Assembly: GCA_026210745.1 (NCBI GenBank)
Contig: CP110632.1
Location: 2,355,001-2,419,000, forward strand
Reading direction: 5' to 3'
DNA from: Exobasidium rhododendri
Taxonomy: Eukaryota; Basidiomycota; Exobasidiomycetes; Exobasidiales; Exobasidiaceae
DNA length: 64,000 nt
Part shown: piece after piece, positions 48,773-60,787 of the stretch
How the letters are laid out: each line of letters starts with the position of its first letter
Numbering within the stretch: the stretch's first letter is position 1
The notes under the pieces: model-generated
Seen by the model: only the letters and a program-made list of their open reading frames with translations
Told to the model about the DNA's origin: nothing
Databases searched by the model: none
Position numbers and translations under genes: made by a program

Positions 48773-49667
48773 GCGATGAAGCTGCAACAGTGTTCGCAAA
48801 GGCCAGGACGCCGATCTGAGAGATGGGATCCATTCCATTTGCATAGTGTTCAATGTGACGAATTGTGAATTTGCGGTTCGTTAGGTTCAAAGCCGGATTG
48901 GAAAAGTGATTGGCAGCATTGGCAAAAGTGTAGATCTCTAGCTTGTTCAGTTGATCTATCGGCAGATCATTCAATAGAGCATCCAGGATCAAGGAAGCAA
49001 TAATGCCGCCTTGAGAATGAGCAATCAAAACGACCTTATCGATGGAGGGATCTTGTAATTTTCCCTTGCACGCTATGTATCCATCCCGACAGTCCCGCGT
49101 CGAATAGATGATATCACGCTGGACGATGCATTCGAGAAGATCTATGATCGGGCCCAAAGTCCGATTGTGTATGCCGATGACGGGTCTCTGAAAGAGTGTC
49201 TCTAATCGTCGAAGTATTAGCTTGAGACCTGATGTGGAAGTCGACACACCGTTGATGAAGAGCCAGGACTCCTTTGAATGCTTTCTTCGCAGGGAGTCCC
49301 TGACAGCGGACTTGTCCTTGGGTATCTGTATCAAAGATCTACCTTGAAGAAGGAGAAGAGGCCAGGCGGAGGCGTATGCTACCAAGATCGGTGTCAGACC
49401 ACCGATGAATATACCGAGAAGCAGTAGTGGAATGAATAAGATGAGGCTGTAGATTGTGAGAATTATTTGGAAGATCAAACCAGTGATCGTGATGTCTGTG
49501 AAGATGCCTCGACCTGGAGACAGTGGCAGAAAGATGTTGAAGACATGAGGTATAATGTGAGCCGAAAACAAGCCTATGTCACTCCACACTAGCAGAATTG
49601 GTGCAGATCGATAGGGGACGGAGCTGGGATCTGAAAGCAAGTCTTGCACACTTATCCTTGTCGACAT
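48458..49667 (-). CDS. Membrane-anchored alpha/beta hydrolase (lipase-like)
   Basis: Exons 49667-48619 and 48530-48458 give 373 residues. Two hydrophobic segments near 35-115 (VFNIFLPL; IILTIYSLILFIPLLLLGIF) anchor it in a membrane. The hydrolase part has IAHSQGGIIASLILDALL with the nucleophilic Ser of H-S-Q-G-G, then EIYTFANAANHF and IRHIEHYANGMDPISQIGVL, which carry the acid and later family motifs. Related fungal proteins are uncharacterised lipase-like (DUF676-type) hydrolases; the substrate is unknown. The C-terminal exon gives YILDTVEARRYSRLRRYIGG, taken from a GTGAGT donor; without it the frame ends right after GHLLLSN. An Ala run near 325-335 comes from a GCA repeat. ATG 49667 is chosen since the sequence before it looks non-coding. 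Confidence 0.78.
48738..48769 (-). repeat. GCA trinucleotide repeat coding for Ala
   Basis: A CTG run on the plus strand is read in the alanine frame inside the hydrolase gene, giving about ten Ala in a row. Confidence 0.9.
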
Positions 49668-50525
49668 CGTCCCGCGTATCAAGACTGTGGCGTTCCAGAT
49701 CCAGTGCCAGTGATCTCCGGCCCGTCGTGGAAGAGGGAGGAGACAAGAGTGATAACGTTCTCGATGTGGGGTAGACAGAGGACCGACTCTCCTTCTTGAA
49801 TTTGAAGTTTGAAAATTCAGCACTGACACGCGCTGCCAGGCCACAGTGCGGGGCGATGAGCAAGGAGGCTGGCAAGAGACCCCACTGACCTCGACGTGAG
49901 AGCAAGGGCAGGCGTCTGTTGCCCACTTCGATGATCCTACTAGGACACAAGCATATGTCCCCTACCACCCAGCCAGTGTGACTCGAATGTAAAGACAGCC
50001 TGTCGCCGAAGTCAATGCTCACCTTGCCTTCCTTCCCTTCCTCGAACTTACCGGTACAGTAGGATTAAACTTGAGAGAAGCGCGTCGGAGGTTGAGTGTA
50101 GCGCACGTGTGTAACATTCGACACGAGATGCGTCCTCTATAGACACGCGTTGGGAATGCAGCGGCCCAGGTCATTTCACAGAAGGTGTGTAGCAAGGAGT
50201 GAGTTGCCAAGGGCAGGGCAGGAGAGGATTCACATTCCGTTTCACTTTAAGCGTAGAAAGAGACACAGACACACACACACCACAAAGTGGCCATCTCTTC
50301 GATCCAGCGATCCGACGAAAGCGACAGACGACTAAAGCGAGGGATAATTGGTAGCTAGGATTCTCGAAAGCTTCGGTCGAGTCAAAGGGAGGCACGTTCT
50401 ACTACACCATACTTGCCAAGAAAGCTCTTGTCATCACTTCGACATTCTCTCGAGCAAGACTGGCCTCCGCCTCGTCGCTGAGCATCCCGCAAATAGCCCT
50501 AATCTATAGTGTAACACTGTGAGGA
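49668..50525. promoter_or_regulatory. Divergent promoter region, hydrolase / CDK1
   Basis: An 858-bp spacer. A CACGTG lies at 50104-50109, and a CA run on the CDK1 sense strand at 50263-50284, about 240 bp before its ATG. Possible leader exons of the hydrolase could lie in the left part. No coding sequence is recognised. Confidence 0.4.
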
Positions 50526-51876
<1,351 letters not shown>

Positions 51877-52324
51877 ATTTAATATTCTCCCATTCAGTAA
51901 ATGCTGTCTTCTTCAACGTCGCTAAGTCACTTGAGCTGTAATACTTGTACATTTCCCACACATTCACTCGCACTTGTTAAACCTATCGTGAAACACGTCT
52001 TTGACCCTTTTTGAGTTCAGTTTTCCCGTCACTTGCTGGTGATCTAGCTAATGGCAAGTTCGTCCACACAAGGAGTGCTCGCCCCTCACTAGAGGCTCAT
52101 CAGGGAGTCCTAGAGTATTCGTTTGCAAGGCAGTAGCCTACCGGTACCGGTACCACGACATCGGAAGAAGCAACAGGTGCACGTGACGCGTCTATAGGCA
52201 CGGCTTCGATCTGGGAAGAAAGAAAAGGAAGAAGTACACGACAAGGGCAGCACCATTATTATACAAGCCTCAGCGACTATACTATTTTTCCTGACAGCCT
52301 CTTCTTCTCATCTTCGTCGGCGTC
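51877..52324. promoter_or_regulatory. CDK1 3' region and TIM44 promoter
   Basis: A spacer between tandem genes. It holds a palindromic tract (ACCGGTACCGGTACC) at 52140-52154, a CACGTG at 52180-52185 and an AT-rich ATTATTATACAAG just before 52270. These lie 55-185 bp upstream of the TIM44 ATG. Confidence 0.45.
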
Positions 52325-54016
52325 ATGGCTAGCCAGGAACTAGCTGCTACTCGGGTCTTGCTGAAAGGGAGGGTAATGTCTTCTTCTTCGTCGTCTCTTA
52401 TACAACAAATGCCACGGACGGTAGCACGAGCGAGCATTTCACATCGGCACGCCACGCCTCGACCTTCACATTCGCAGCGAGTAAGAGGCTTTCATGCCAC
52501 CTACACCCGCTTTGATGGACCGACAAAATCGCCTTTTCAAGCATTTGTCGACACTCTACGAGAAGAGTTGAAGAAGTCACAGGAAATCCAGGACAACATG
52601 AAGCAACTACAGGGTGAAGCTGGAAAAGTGCAAGACAGTGAAACGATGAAAAGGATGAGGGAGGCTTACGAAAGGGCTAGAATCATCACAAGTATTAAAG
52701 AGAATCCTCGGCTGATGAAAGCAGCAGAGCAATTGAGGAAGAATGGTGGCCAAGTAGGCGATGCAGTAGGAGCAGCTTTGAAGCAAATGGAAGAGAGTGA
52801 ATTGATCAAAGGATTGGGTGCCGTTTCCTCTCGATTAGCTAGGCAATTGGAAGATAGCACAGCACCAATACGAAACACAGAGGCTTACAAAGCATTCTCG
52901 CAAACATTGACTGATGCCTTTGATGATGGAGGATCGGCTTTACGCATCATGACTGATGAACAAACTGATGCAAAGACGCAGCGAAAGATCAAAAGAGAGG
53001 CAAGATTAAAGAAGATTGGCAAACCACCTCCCAGCGCAGACATTGAAACAGTCTTGATGGAAGCAACTGTTCTCAAAGATAAACTGAGAAAGATGGAGGA
53101 TGAGATGGGAATGCCTTCTGCAGAGGAAGCAAAGGAAGATCCACTTAAAGGAGCAACAGCAGGGGCGGAAGCAGCTCCTGAATCGGAGGGAGAGCCAAAG
53201 AATGCAGCAGAAAAGGATGTAGCTAGCGGTAGTAGCACGAGTACTGCATCGTCATCAACTGCTCATTCACCATTCACACCTCCCTTGAAGCCCAAAGGCT
53301 TTGCTGGACGAGCCAAGTCCCAAATGGCGATCAATCCCAACGCAGGCGAAGCACTAGTCTTGCGACCTGAACCAGCATACAAACAGGCCTGGACTTCCTT
53401 TGCAGAGAGGAATCCTGTCATGCGCAAGATGTCTGATTGGAGGGCATCATACGACGAATCGGAGAATCCAGTAGTGGAAAGGCTACGAGGGATCACCGAG
53501 ACCATTGGCGGCTGGTTCGAGGAAAATGAGACCGCCAAGGTGGTTGGAGCTTTTCGAATGATGGATCCGTCCTTCACACTAGACGCTTTCCAGAAGGAGT
53601 TGCGGGAATACATTGTGCCAGAAATAATCGATTCATACCATGGAGCTGCTCGACACTTGCTGCGACAATGGTGTGGTGAGGCTACTTTCAACGTACTCAT
53701 GGCCACGGTTGACCCTTACGTGCAAAAGGGCGCCATCTTACACGGAAGGCTGCTTGACTTGAAGAATGTAGAAATTCTTCAGGCGAAATTGTTGGACAAT
53801 AACGTGCCAGTAGTCATTGTCAGTTTCAGCAGTCAAGAGCTGATGTACTTCAAGGATGCAAAGACTGGAGATATCTTGGCAGGCAGAGAAAACCAGGCCG
53901 ACCTTTGCCGATATGCAATGGTCCTCACCAGGCTAGAAGAGGAGATGGACAACGAAATCACGGGAGGCTGGAAGGTAGTAGAGCTGGCTAGAAGAGGTCA
54001 AGCAGCGTTTTTGTAG
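52325..54016 (+). CDS. TIM44: Mitochondrial import motor subunit Tim44
   Basis: One exon, 563 residues. The first 60 are basic, Ser/Arg-rich and free of acidic residues after position 5, ending in RVRGFHATYTRF, a typical matrix presequence. Tim44 tethers Hsp70 to the inner-membrane channel. An N-terminal helical part (FQAFVDTLREELKKSQEIQD) leads to a Lys/Glu-rich coiled region. The Tim44 C-terminal lipid-binding domain covers about 350-560 with NPVMRKMSDWRASYDESENP, RMMDPSFTLDAFQKELREYI, and ends WKVVELARRGQAAFL. The low-complexity stretch near 275-320 is a linker. Confidence 0.95.
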   Translation: MASQELAATRVLLKGRVMSSSSSSLIQQMPRTVARASISHRHATPRPSHSQRVRGFHATYTRFDGPTKSPFQAFVDTLREELKKSQEIQDNMKQLQGEAGKVQDSETMKRMREAYERARIITSIKENPRLMKAAEQLRKNGGQVGDAVGAALKQMEESELIKGLGAVSSRLARQLEDSTAPIRNTEAYKAFSQTLTDAFDDGGSALRIMTDEQTDAKTQRKIKREARLKKIGKPPPSADIETVLMEATVLKDKLRKMEDEMGMPSAEEAKEDPLKGATAGAEAAPESEGEPKNAAEKDVASGSSTSTASSSTAHSPFTPPLKPKGFAGRAKSQMAINPNAGEALVLRPEPAYKQAWTSFAERNPVMRKMSDWRASYDESENPVVERLRGITETIGGWFEENETAKVVGAFRMMDPSFTLDAFQKELREYIVPEIIDSYHGAARHLLRQWCGEATFNVLMATVDPYVQKGAILHGRLLDLKNVEILQAKLLDNNVPVVIVSFSSQELMYFKDAKTGDILAGRENQADLCRYAMVLTRLEEEMDNEITGGWKVVELARRGQAAFL

Positions 54017-54406
54017 AAACAGCAGGCAGATCTTATGGGCACCTCGGTTCTTGAAGAGTAGCATCATTAGCGATCATCACCACCACTTTTCTTTTTGTTT
54101 TGATAATGTATTTTTTTTTGATTTGATTCATTCAGGACCGTTCCAGTCTTGCGAGCGAATGATGTTCCCTCTCCACTCTTTTCAGCAAGTATGAAATGGA
54201 ATGTTTTTCCAGATTCGACTTCAGTGAGGAAGCGTACCAAATCGCTACTTTTTACACCTACCGACCTCTTCAATCGACGCTCGACGCTCGCATCAGACTA
54301 CAGCAATAAGTCTGGATTGATGAATGACTGGGTAGTATACATGTTGAAAGACGACGGAATCAGAAGAGGAAAGGGAGGGGAGAAGAGGGGGTTTTGGGAG
54401 AGAGGC
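54017..54406. other. Convergent 3' spacer
   Basis: The 3' regions of TIM44 (+) and the MADS gene (-), with a T-rich stretch near 54085-54130. No gene is visible. Confidence 0.45.
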
Positions 54407-54736
54407 TCACGTCACATTGCTCAATTCTCTAGCCTCGTTGGCCAATCTGTTGACTGCATCGTGATGAGTAGTAGCGGATGGGTTTACTTCCGACTTGCTC
54501 ACTTCATCGCTGCTGGTCATTAGTCCGTCAAAGCTTTCATTATTCACTAGAGTAGAGAGGGAACCGTCGCTTTCCATGGATCGGATCACATCTTCCTGTT
54601 CTTTTGTTCGCTCATCGAGGGAGCCCTTGGCGCTGCCACCGCTATTCGTAGAGCCAATGTCGGACAGGATAGAGCCCATCAGGTCGTTGAAAGCCGCATT
54701 GGAGATCGGCGGTTCGGTGTCCTCTTGCATTGATTG

Positions 54737-54773
<37 letters not shown>

Positions 54774-56532
54774 GGGGAGCGCTGCTCTCCTTGCAGTTCA
54801 CTCTGTCCATACGGGGGTGGGGGCATGGCATTTCCAGCATGGTTACCCACACCACCGGCAAAAATATTTGTGTTAGTCGATGGTAGGACCTTTTCGTCGT
54901 CTAAGAATTGCATCGAGTCGCTGTGAAAAGATTGCTGAAAATTCCGTCTACCGGTAAAGTCCGCGCCGTAACCGAATGAAGCACTTCTCTTGCCCGAAAG
55001 GGTGCCGGAAGGAAGGATCAAACTTCCCATTCCAGCACTCATTGTCTGACTGTTGTCCATGTTGAGATGATTCGGAGAGGACGGCGCCGTATGGACGCTG
55101 ATGATTGGCTGGGATGCGTTGCGGGACTGTTCTTGTTGCATTCGTAGTTGATTCGAGTACATTTCATACTGAGGGTGTTGCCGTAAGATGGGGTGGGCCA
55201 GTGGCATGAGTGACGGGTAGTTGTTACCTTGAAGAGGCTGAGGGGACTGCAGCGAGGCGTAATTCTGAGCCGCATGAAGAAAATGAGGTGACGGAAGAGG
55301 CGAGACTGAGTGTCCATTGCCTTTATTCATTCTGTACGGTGATTCAGCTCGTGAGAACCGTTCCCCTGCCAAGTCGCCGTACGTCACGTCCTGTGAGACA
55401 TTAGACTGCGTACTACTTGTTCTCATCATAGGCTCTCCATTGCTTGCCCACCCTTGAGGTCGAAGATAGGTGTTAGGAGCGGAATTGAAGTCGGAAGAAT
55501 TCAAAGAAGAGCCATCGGCAGTGTATGCAAATTGGGGCGGCGACACTTTTTGACGATGTGACAGATTGGCAGGAGAGGCAATCGGCATGTCCGACATGGA
55601 ATCTGCTGTGTATGGTCGCTGTGACATTGCTTGCATGTGCATGCTTCCGTTCCCAGGCGAAGTAGCAAGTGATCCATTATTATAGTGATTGTGGTACTGC
55701 AAGACATCAGCATCCCCGCCAGAGTAAGAGTGCTGATGCGAGACGAGGGGCTGTGGACGAGATCCACTCGTCCGAGCTTTCCCGCGTCCAGGCTTATGGT
55801 TGGACCTTTCAATGATGGCTGCCTTCAAAGCAGTCTTGCTGGCCCCTGCTTCTCCCGTTCCTTGATCGTCCTCACCCTCGATCTTGATAGTAGGAGCCGA
55901 TAAGGCGGGAGGACTGCCTCTTTTAGAGGAGCCTTGACTGCTGATACTATGACCATCTTTCATATGATGTCCTCCTGGTGCTTTCCTTTTGTTACTCTTC
56001 AGATCACCATTCTGACCCTTTTCGGAATTCCTTCTGCTGTGACTGTCATCATTGGGTGAAAAGTCATGCGGCGGTCCACCTCCGCTCATTCCTGCGGAAC
56101 CGCCATTTCCACCTTCGGGCCCGTCGCCATCATCGCCATCACCTCCCTCATTCCCCTCGTTATCGTCATCCGAATCATCGTCGTTATTCGAGTAGTGCTC
56201 CGGCCCCTTTCTTTCGACTGGACCAGAATGCTGTGGAGATTAGAAGCAAGCAAGTTTGTACAGACGAATAAGATTGGCACTTCTAGCACAGCTCTCACAC
56301 CACTCCAACAATCACGCACCTCAGTGTACCGCAACAACACTCGATCCATGTCACCACTGCAGAATTCGGTCAATTTCCCATTCTGTCCGAACACAATGAC
56401 GGCCACTTCACTTCCAGTCAGGACGGCCAATTCGTGGGCCTTTTTCATCAGTCCGGCTTTCCTCTTCAGGTAGGTGACGCTCCGATTTCGGTCGTCATTG
56501 ATCCGGGTGATCTTGATCTTCTTACGACCCAT
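54407..56532 (-). CDS. MEF2/RLM1-type MADS-box transcription factor
   Basis: Exons 56532-56320 and 56230-54407 give 678 residues. Exon 1 codes exactly the MADS domain and start of the MEF2 extension: [38 protein letters not shown], and [15 protein letters not shown]. The [15 protein letters not shown] pattern places it with MEF2, Rlm1 and Smp1 rather than SRF/Mcm1. Rlm1 acts below the cell-wall integrity MAP kinase in yeast; the same role here is inference. Exon 2 is acidic ([14 protein letters not shown]), then Ser/Pro/His/Gln-rich, with many Ser-Pro sites and a run of about 12 Gln near 575-590. The join (GAG to CAT) restores the frame, whereas reading on past exon 1 soon stops. Confidence 0.92.
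54735..54772 (-). repeat. CAG repeat coding for poly-Gln
   Basis: A run of about 12 CTG on the plus strand reads as Gln codons in the MADS gene. Confidence 0.92.
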
Positions 56533-57666
56533 GTTGTGCAGGTATCGCTCAATCTCTTGTGCCTAGCCTAAGAAAAGCAACGAGGGGTTTGGGTCAGCTG
56601 AGATCGTTTTCTATTACTTCATCTCCCGGTCCTGACTCACCAGAGGTCGACAGCGACTAGAGTCTCACACCGATAGCACAAACTTCGACGACGAGACCTG
56701 AAGTGGACAGTCCTGCTCCGTCAGAGGTCTCTGTAGGGTTAGGTAAGAAGGGCTTGATAAGCTATGTCGAAGGGCCGAAGTGACTGAGCGAGTGTCGTCC
56801 GACTTGACTATTATAATTTGAGGGGTTTGGCTTACTTGGAATGCTTGTAGTGCAGGAAGACTTCACGAAACAGACAAAGTAGAAGCGGACGGTGATACGA
56901 GTAGATGTTCAAGCTGGTGGTGGCCTTGTTCTAGGAGAATATCCGTTGGAAGAGAGAGCGACAAAGAGCGCTCGGTTCGTGTTTATTTCTATTCCGAATA
57001 CGTCAAGAACACTCTGAAGTTTGCGGGTGTGGTAAGATTGAGGTATGCGAGAAGTGTGCGATCCGGTGGAGAGAGAGACACGAGAAGGTGTATGCTGTCG
57101 ACAAAGTGAGGAAAAGGAAAATTGAGGTGCAGTTGGGGTGGGTGGAAGAATAAGATCACCAAGTCCGACGGAGAAAAGAACTGCTTCCCCCGCTGATTGT
57201 CAAGTAAGACTGTCCGAGGACTCGGTCCTTGTTGCTCCCTGGGCTGGTACCTCTGGAATGGTGGTCAGATGAGTCTTTCTGGCTGAAGACGATGTGACCA
57301 CGTTGGGAGGTAAATCAAGAGAAAGCGTCAGTCGGCCCCGTTAATGTTCATTTGCCAGAAAGTACTGACGGGTACAGGGACAGGAGAGGATCGAATCTCG
57401 CGACTTTAACTAAAAAGATCGGATGTTTAAAAAGTGGATGATTGATGTAGCTAGCACTCGAGTTTTAAAATAGCCATTCCCTTCTCATGAAGTAAGACAT
57501 CTCTTTCACGTGGCTGTGCTCGCAATTTGAGGCAGAAGATTATACAGTATTCAGTTTTCAAGCAAAGAGTTGTTTACAGTACTCGTCTAGGTCTATGAGC
57601 CCCTACAGTGTAATTGTGTAGGGCCCTTTTCTTTTTAATGATGCAGGATCTCCGTCGATAGATCTG
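56533..57666. promoter_or_regulatory. Upstream region of the MADS gene
   Basis: About 1.1 kb between two minus-strand genes, mainly the MADS promoter and leader plus the 3' end of the hydrolase. It includes a CACGTG at 57507-57512 and AT-rich patches near 56810-56825 and 57415-57480. No reading frame looks protein-like. A weak tRNA-like GATCGAATC near 57390 has no matching stems. Confidence 0.4.
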
Positions 57667-59284
57667 CTATTCGATTGCGACCGTCTTTCCAAACGGCAGC
57701 GTGACGAGGTAGTCCTCGGGCAAGTTTTCCCTTTCTAGTGCACTTTTCAAGTCTGCGATGGGCTCGTCCCACCTCTCGTCGCTCATCGCAAAGGTTCCCC
57801 AATGCGTTGCAAAATTCTGCTTCGATGATCCCAAATCGGCCGCAATGCGAAGAGCATCGTGTGGATCGCCCTGAAAGAAGGAGAGTAGATCTAAGAGTCA
57901 TGAAAAATAAGCGGTGAAGCTGCCCTTCGGAAGAGACTCACATGTTGAATACGCATAAACCATCTACGGTAGCACGGCGAGATGGGTCGAAGAGATAGTT
58001 CAAATCAATAAAAGTCCTGCCCCCTTCTGATTCTAACGATCTTACTCACCTTGGCTTGTACGACCCGATGGGGATGGCCGCTGCGTCAACAGGACCGAAA
58101 GCTCGACCAATCGAAGAAAAGGTAAGGGGCGAATAGCCAGTGTCACAGCAAAAGAAGAAGGATCGATCCTTGAGCTCGTTCTTTCCTCGATCTGACGACT
58201 TTACTCGGATCACATAAGAGCACCACAATGATTGATTCACATCAAACAAGCTTCTACCAGTCCAGTGCATGGACGGGGTGGCCGCAATCTCGATCGTGCG
58301 ATCGACAGTGGCTATTTCTTCATCTTTACGTGCTGGTATCTGCACGTCTGCTTCCATCTTGTCCCACCAAGCCAGCTCTGTGATTTTATCGGCTTCCACT
58401 CCGTTAGCAATGAGAAGAGAAGAAACTCCTTTGGGTACGACCCACTTTGTCTCTTTTGAGAACTTCTTGATGATGGTCAGATCTAAGTGATCAAAGTGGT
58501 TGTGACTGATGAGGACGACGTCTATCCTGCCTCTGTCGCCGACCAAGTCGTCTATCGTGCAAGGCATCGGTGCCATTCGATTTGGGCTGAAGATGCTTTT
58601 GACGGGTTGAAGTCCGAATACCGGGTCTGTCAAGATGGTGAGGCCATTCATCTGTATCAAGCAAGTCGACTGTCCAATCCATGTGTACGTCGACTTTTCT
58701 GCATCTGCACAAGGTCGTCCTTCTTGACGGCCCCACAATCTATCTCTATCTAGGGCCTGGACCGGTAGTAGATCTTTCACTCTCTGCTTGCCTTTTTCTG
58801 TCGATAAGTCAGCAGCCAGGCCACCATCCCATGCGATCCTTCTTGGCTTCACGAGCATCGAATGTACCAGCTTGTGATATGCAAATTCCCAAATCCCAGT
58901 CTCTCTCCATTCACTAAAGGGATTCACGTAACGTCGAAGTATACGAAGGGGTGCAAACCGTTTCTTTATTGCTTCTAGCTCACTTCCCTTCGCTCCGCCA
59001 TACCATGATGTAGACGGAGATAGTGATGAGTCGAAGGACGTAGCAGAAGATGAGGAGTCGTGACTGCTAGTGCTGCTCTCCTCTCCTCTCCCATCTGCGA
59101 TCTTGTGAGGAAGTACACCACTTGTGCGAATTTTCAGTGGATATCTCTTCCTCCTCGACCGAATAGTCGCTCTCCGCAGTGCGTCCTGTGTAGCATAGTA
59201 AGCCAACCATCCCACTGAGAAGGTCGAGAGAGCACCTAGCACCACACTGCCGACGGGAAGTCGATTAGGGACTGATCCGTGCAT
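57667..59284 (-). CDS. NAPE-PLD-like metal-dependent hydrolase (Fmp30-type)
   Basis: Exons 59284-58050, 57963-57942 and 57870-57667 give 486 residues. The metallo-beta-lactamase fold shows TWIGQSTCLIQMNGLTILTD, then the zinc-binding SHNHFDHLD. The join of all three exons restores GSYKPRWFMRIQH-GDPHDAL and FATHWGTF, both strongly conserved in N-acyl-phosphatidylethanolamine phospholipase D; yeast Fmp30 is the mitochondrial relative involved in cardiolipin and NAPE metabolism. A hydrophobic segment at about residues 14-31 (VVLGALSTFSVGWLAYYA) suggests a membrane anchor. Exon 2 is a 22-nt microexon holding WFMRIQH. Activity on NAPE is inferred from the family. Confidence 0.92.
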
Positions 59285-59499
59285 GCAACCCGATGAAGCA
59301 AACCAAAAAAAGATTTTGTGGGAGAGCGTAATTCTTCCAAATATTGTTGCTCACACGGCGCTAGCACTCAAGTGATGCAAAAGGGCACGTTAAATTGAAG
59401 GAGGGCAAGCCGCGCGTCTAGAGCGGTCTCTCGCACAAACGTCAACTCCAAGATCCAACAACTTCTTGGCAGTACTAGGTCGACATCGAAGGAGCAGAT

Positions 59500-59530
59500 A
59501 GAGAGAGAGACACACACACAAACACATACA
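59500..59530 (+). repeat. GA/CA-rich leader tract of PRE9
   Basis: A GAGAGA run followed by a CACACA run lies 16-46 nt before the proteasome alpha-3 ATG, within its likely leader. Confidence 0.8.
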
Positions 59531-59545
59531 CTCTCTTCATACAAC

Positions 59546-60587
59546 ATGTCGAGACGATACGACTCAAGGACGACTACCTTCTCGCCTGAAGGTAGATTGT
59601 ATCAAGTTGAATATGCCATGGAAGCCATCTCACATGCCGGTACAGTTGTCGGAATTCTCGCAAAAGATGGAATAGTCCTCGCAGCAGAGAAGAAGGTGAC
59701 GAGCAAATTATTGGAGCAAGACACAAGTAGTGAGAAGATCTATGCCTTGAGCGAGTGAGTAGATGCTGATGCTCCAAGGGGGGCTGCCGTGGAGTGTGAC
59801 GACATAGACTGATGCCTTTCCCTCCTTTTTCGCCTACGCAGCAACATTATGACAGGTGTAGCCGGAATCACAGCAGATGCAAATTCACTTATCAATTATG
59901 CACGAAATGCAGCACAACGACATCTGCTGGCCTACAACGATGACATGCCCGTAGAGCAGTTGGCACAAAGGCTGTGCGACTTGAAGCAAGGATACACACA
60001 ATATGGAGGTGAGTGCAGCGCGCAACAGGAAGAAAGATTTTTAGTAGCTCAGACCTTATGAAAACTCTCACCTCCTAGGTCTTCGACCTTTCGGTGTCTC
60101 GCTGCTGTATGCTGGATATGATCCTCATCATTCCTTCCAACTGTATCACTCTGATCCATCGGGAAATTACTCAGGCTGGAAGGCGACATGTATTGGAAGC
60201 AACAACGGAACAGCGACCAGTCTACTGAAGCAAGATTACAAAGATGATTTGACAATTCAAGAAGCAATGGCTCTAGCTTGTAAAGTGCTCAGCAAGACGA
60301 TGGATGCAACGTCGCTCGATAGCGAGAAAAGTAAGTGTAGTAGGAGGTACACAGGAGTCAGGAGACTCGCCTAGCTGACTGACGGTACTCTTCTTTCTTC
60401 TCTGCTTATAGTCGAATTTGCTACTCTATCCCTCGATGGCGAGGGCCAGCCACAGACTCGCATCTTCCGACCATCAGATATCACACGACTACTTCAAAGG
60501 GAAGGCTTGGCAAAGAAAGAGGAAGGCGACACGGCAGCAACGGCAGCAACGGCGAGTACTGGCGATGCTATGGCAGTCGATTCATGA
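59546..60587 (+). CDS. PRE9: 20S proteasome subunit alpha-3
   Basis: Exons 59546-59754, 59842-60008, 60079-60330 and 60412-60587 give 267 residues. The N-terminus [20 protein letters not shown] followed by VEYAMEA is the alpha-ring signature and is closest to yeast Pre9 (alpha-3, PSMA4). Alpha-3 is a structural, non-catalytic ring subunit that gates the 20S core. Each intron join restores family sequence, for example [29 protein letters not shown] and SEK/IEFATL. A C-terminal Thr/Ala-rich tail ends in MAVDS. It is convergent on the septin gene and divergent from the hydrolase across 261 bp. Confidence 0.96.
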
Positions 60588-60787
60588 TGCAAATGTACAG
60601 CTCCTCTTCACTCATCGCTCGAGACAATACAAAAAAAAAGCACAAGAAACATCTTCATTAGATCGAAACTATAACAGATGAATAAGGGAGTAGAAGAGTG
60701 AGATCGACGAGACGAGAACGGAAAAAGTTGAGAAGGTGTGTAGAAGGAGGAGTGAGAAGAGTGAAAGGGGCGAGACAACGTCGGACA

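Noticed and set aside
57365-57420. tRNA-like GATCGAATC sequence
   Set aside because: No acceptor or anticodon stem can be formed around it.
57472-57482. Possible MEF2/Rlm1 self-binding site (TTTTAAAATAG)
   Set aside because: It departs from CTA(A/T)4TAG at two positions, so autoregulation of the MADS gene is not supported.
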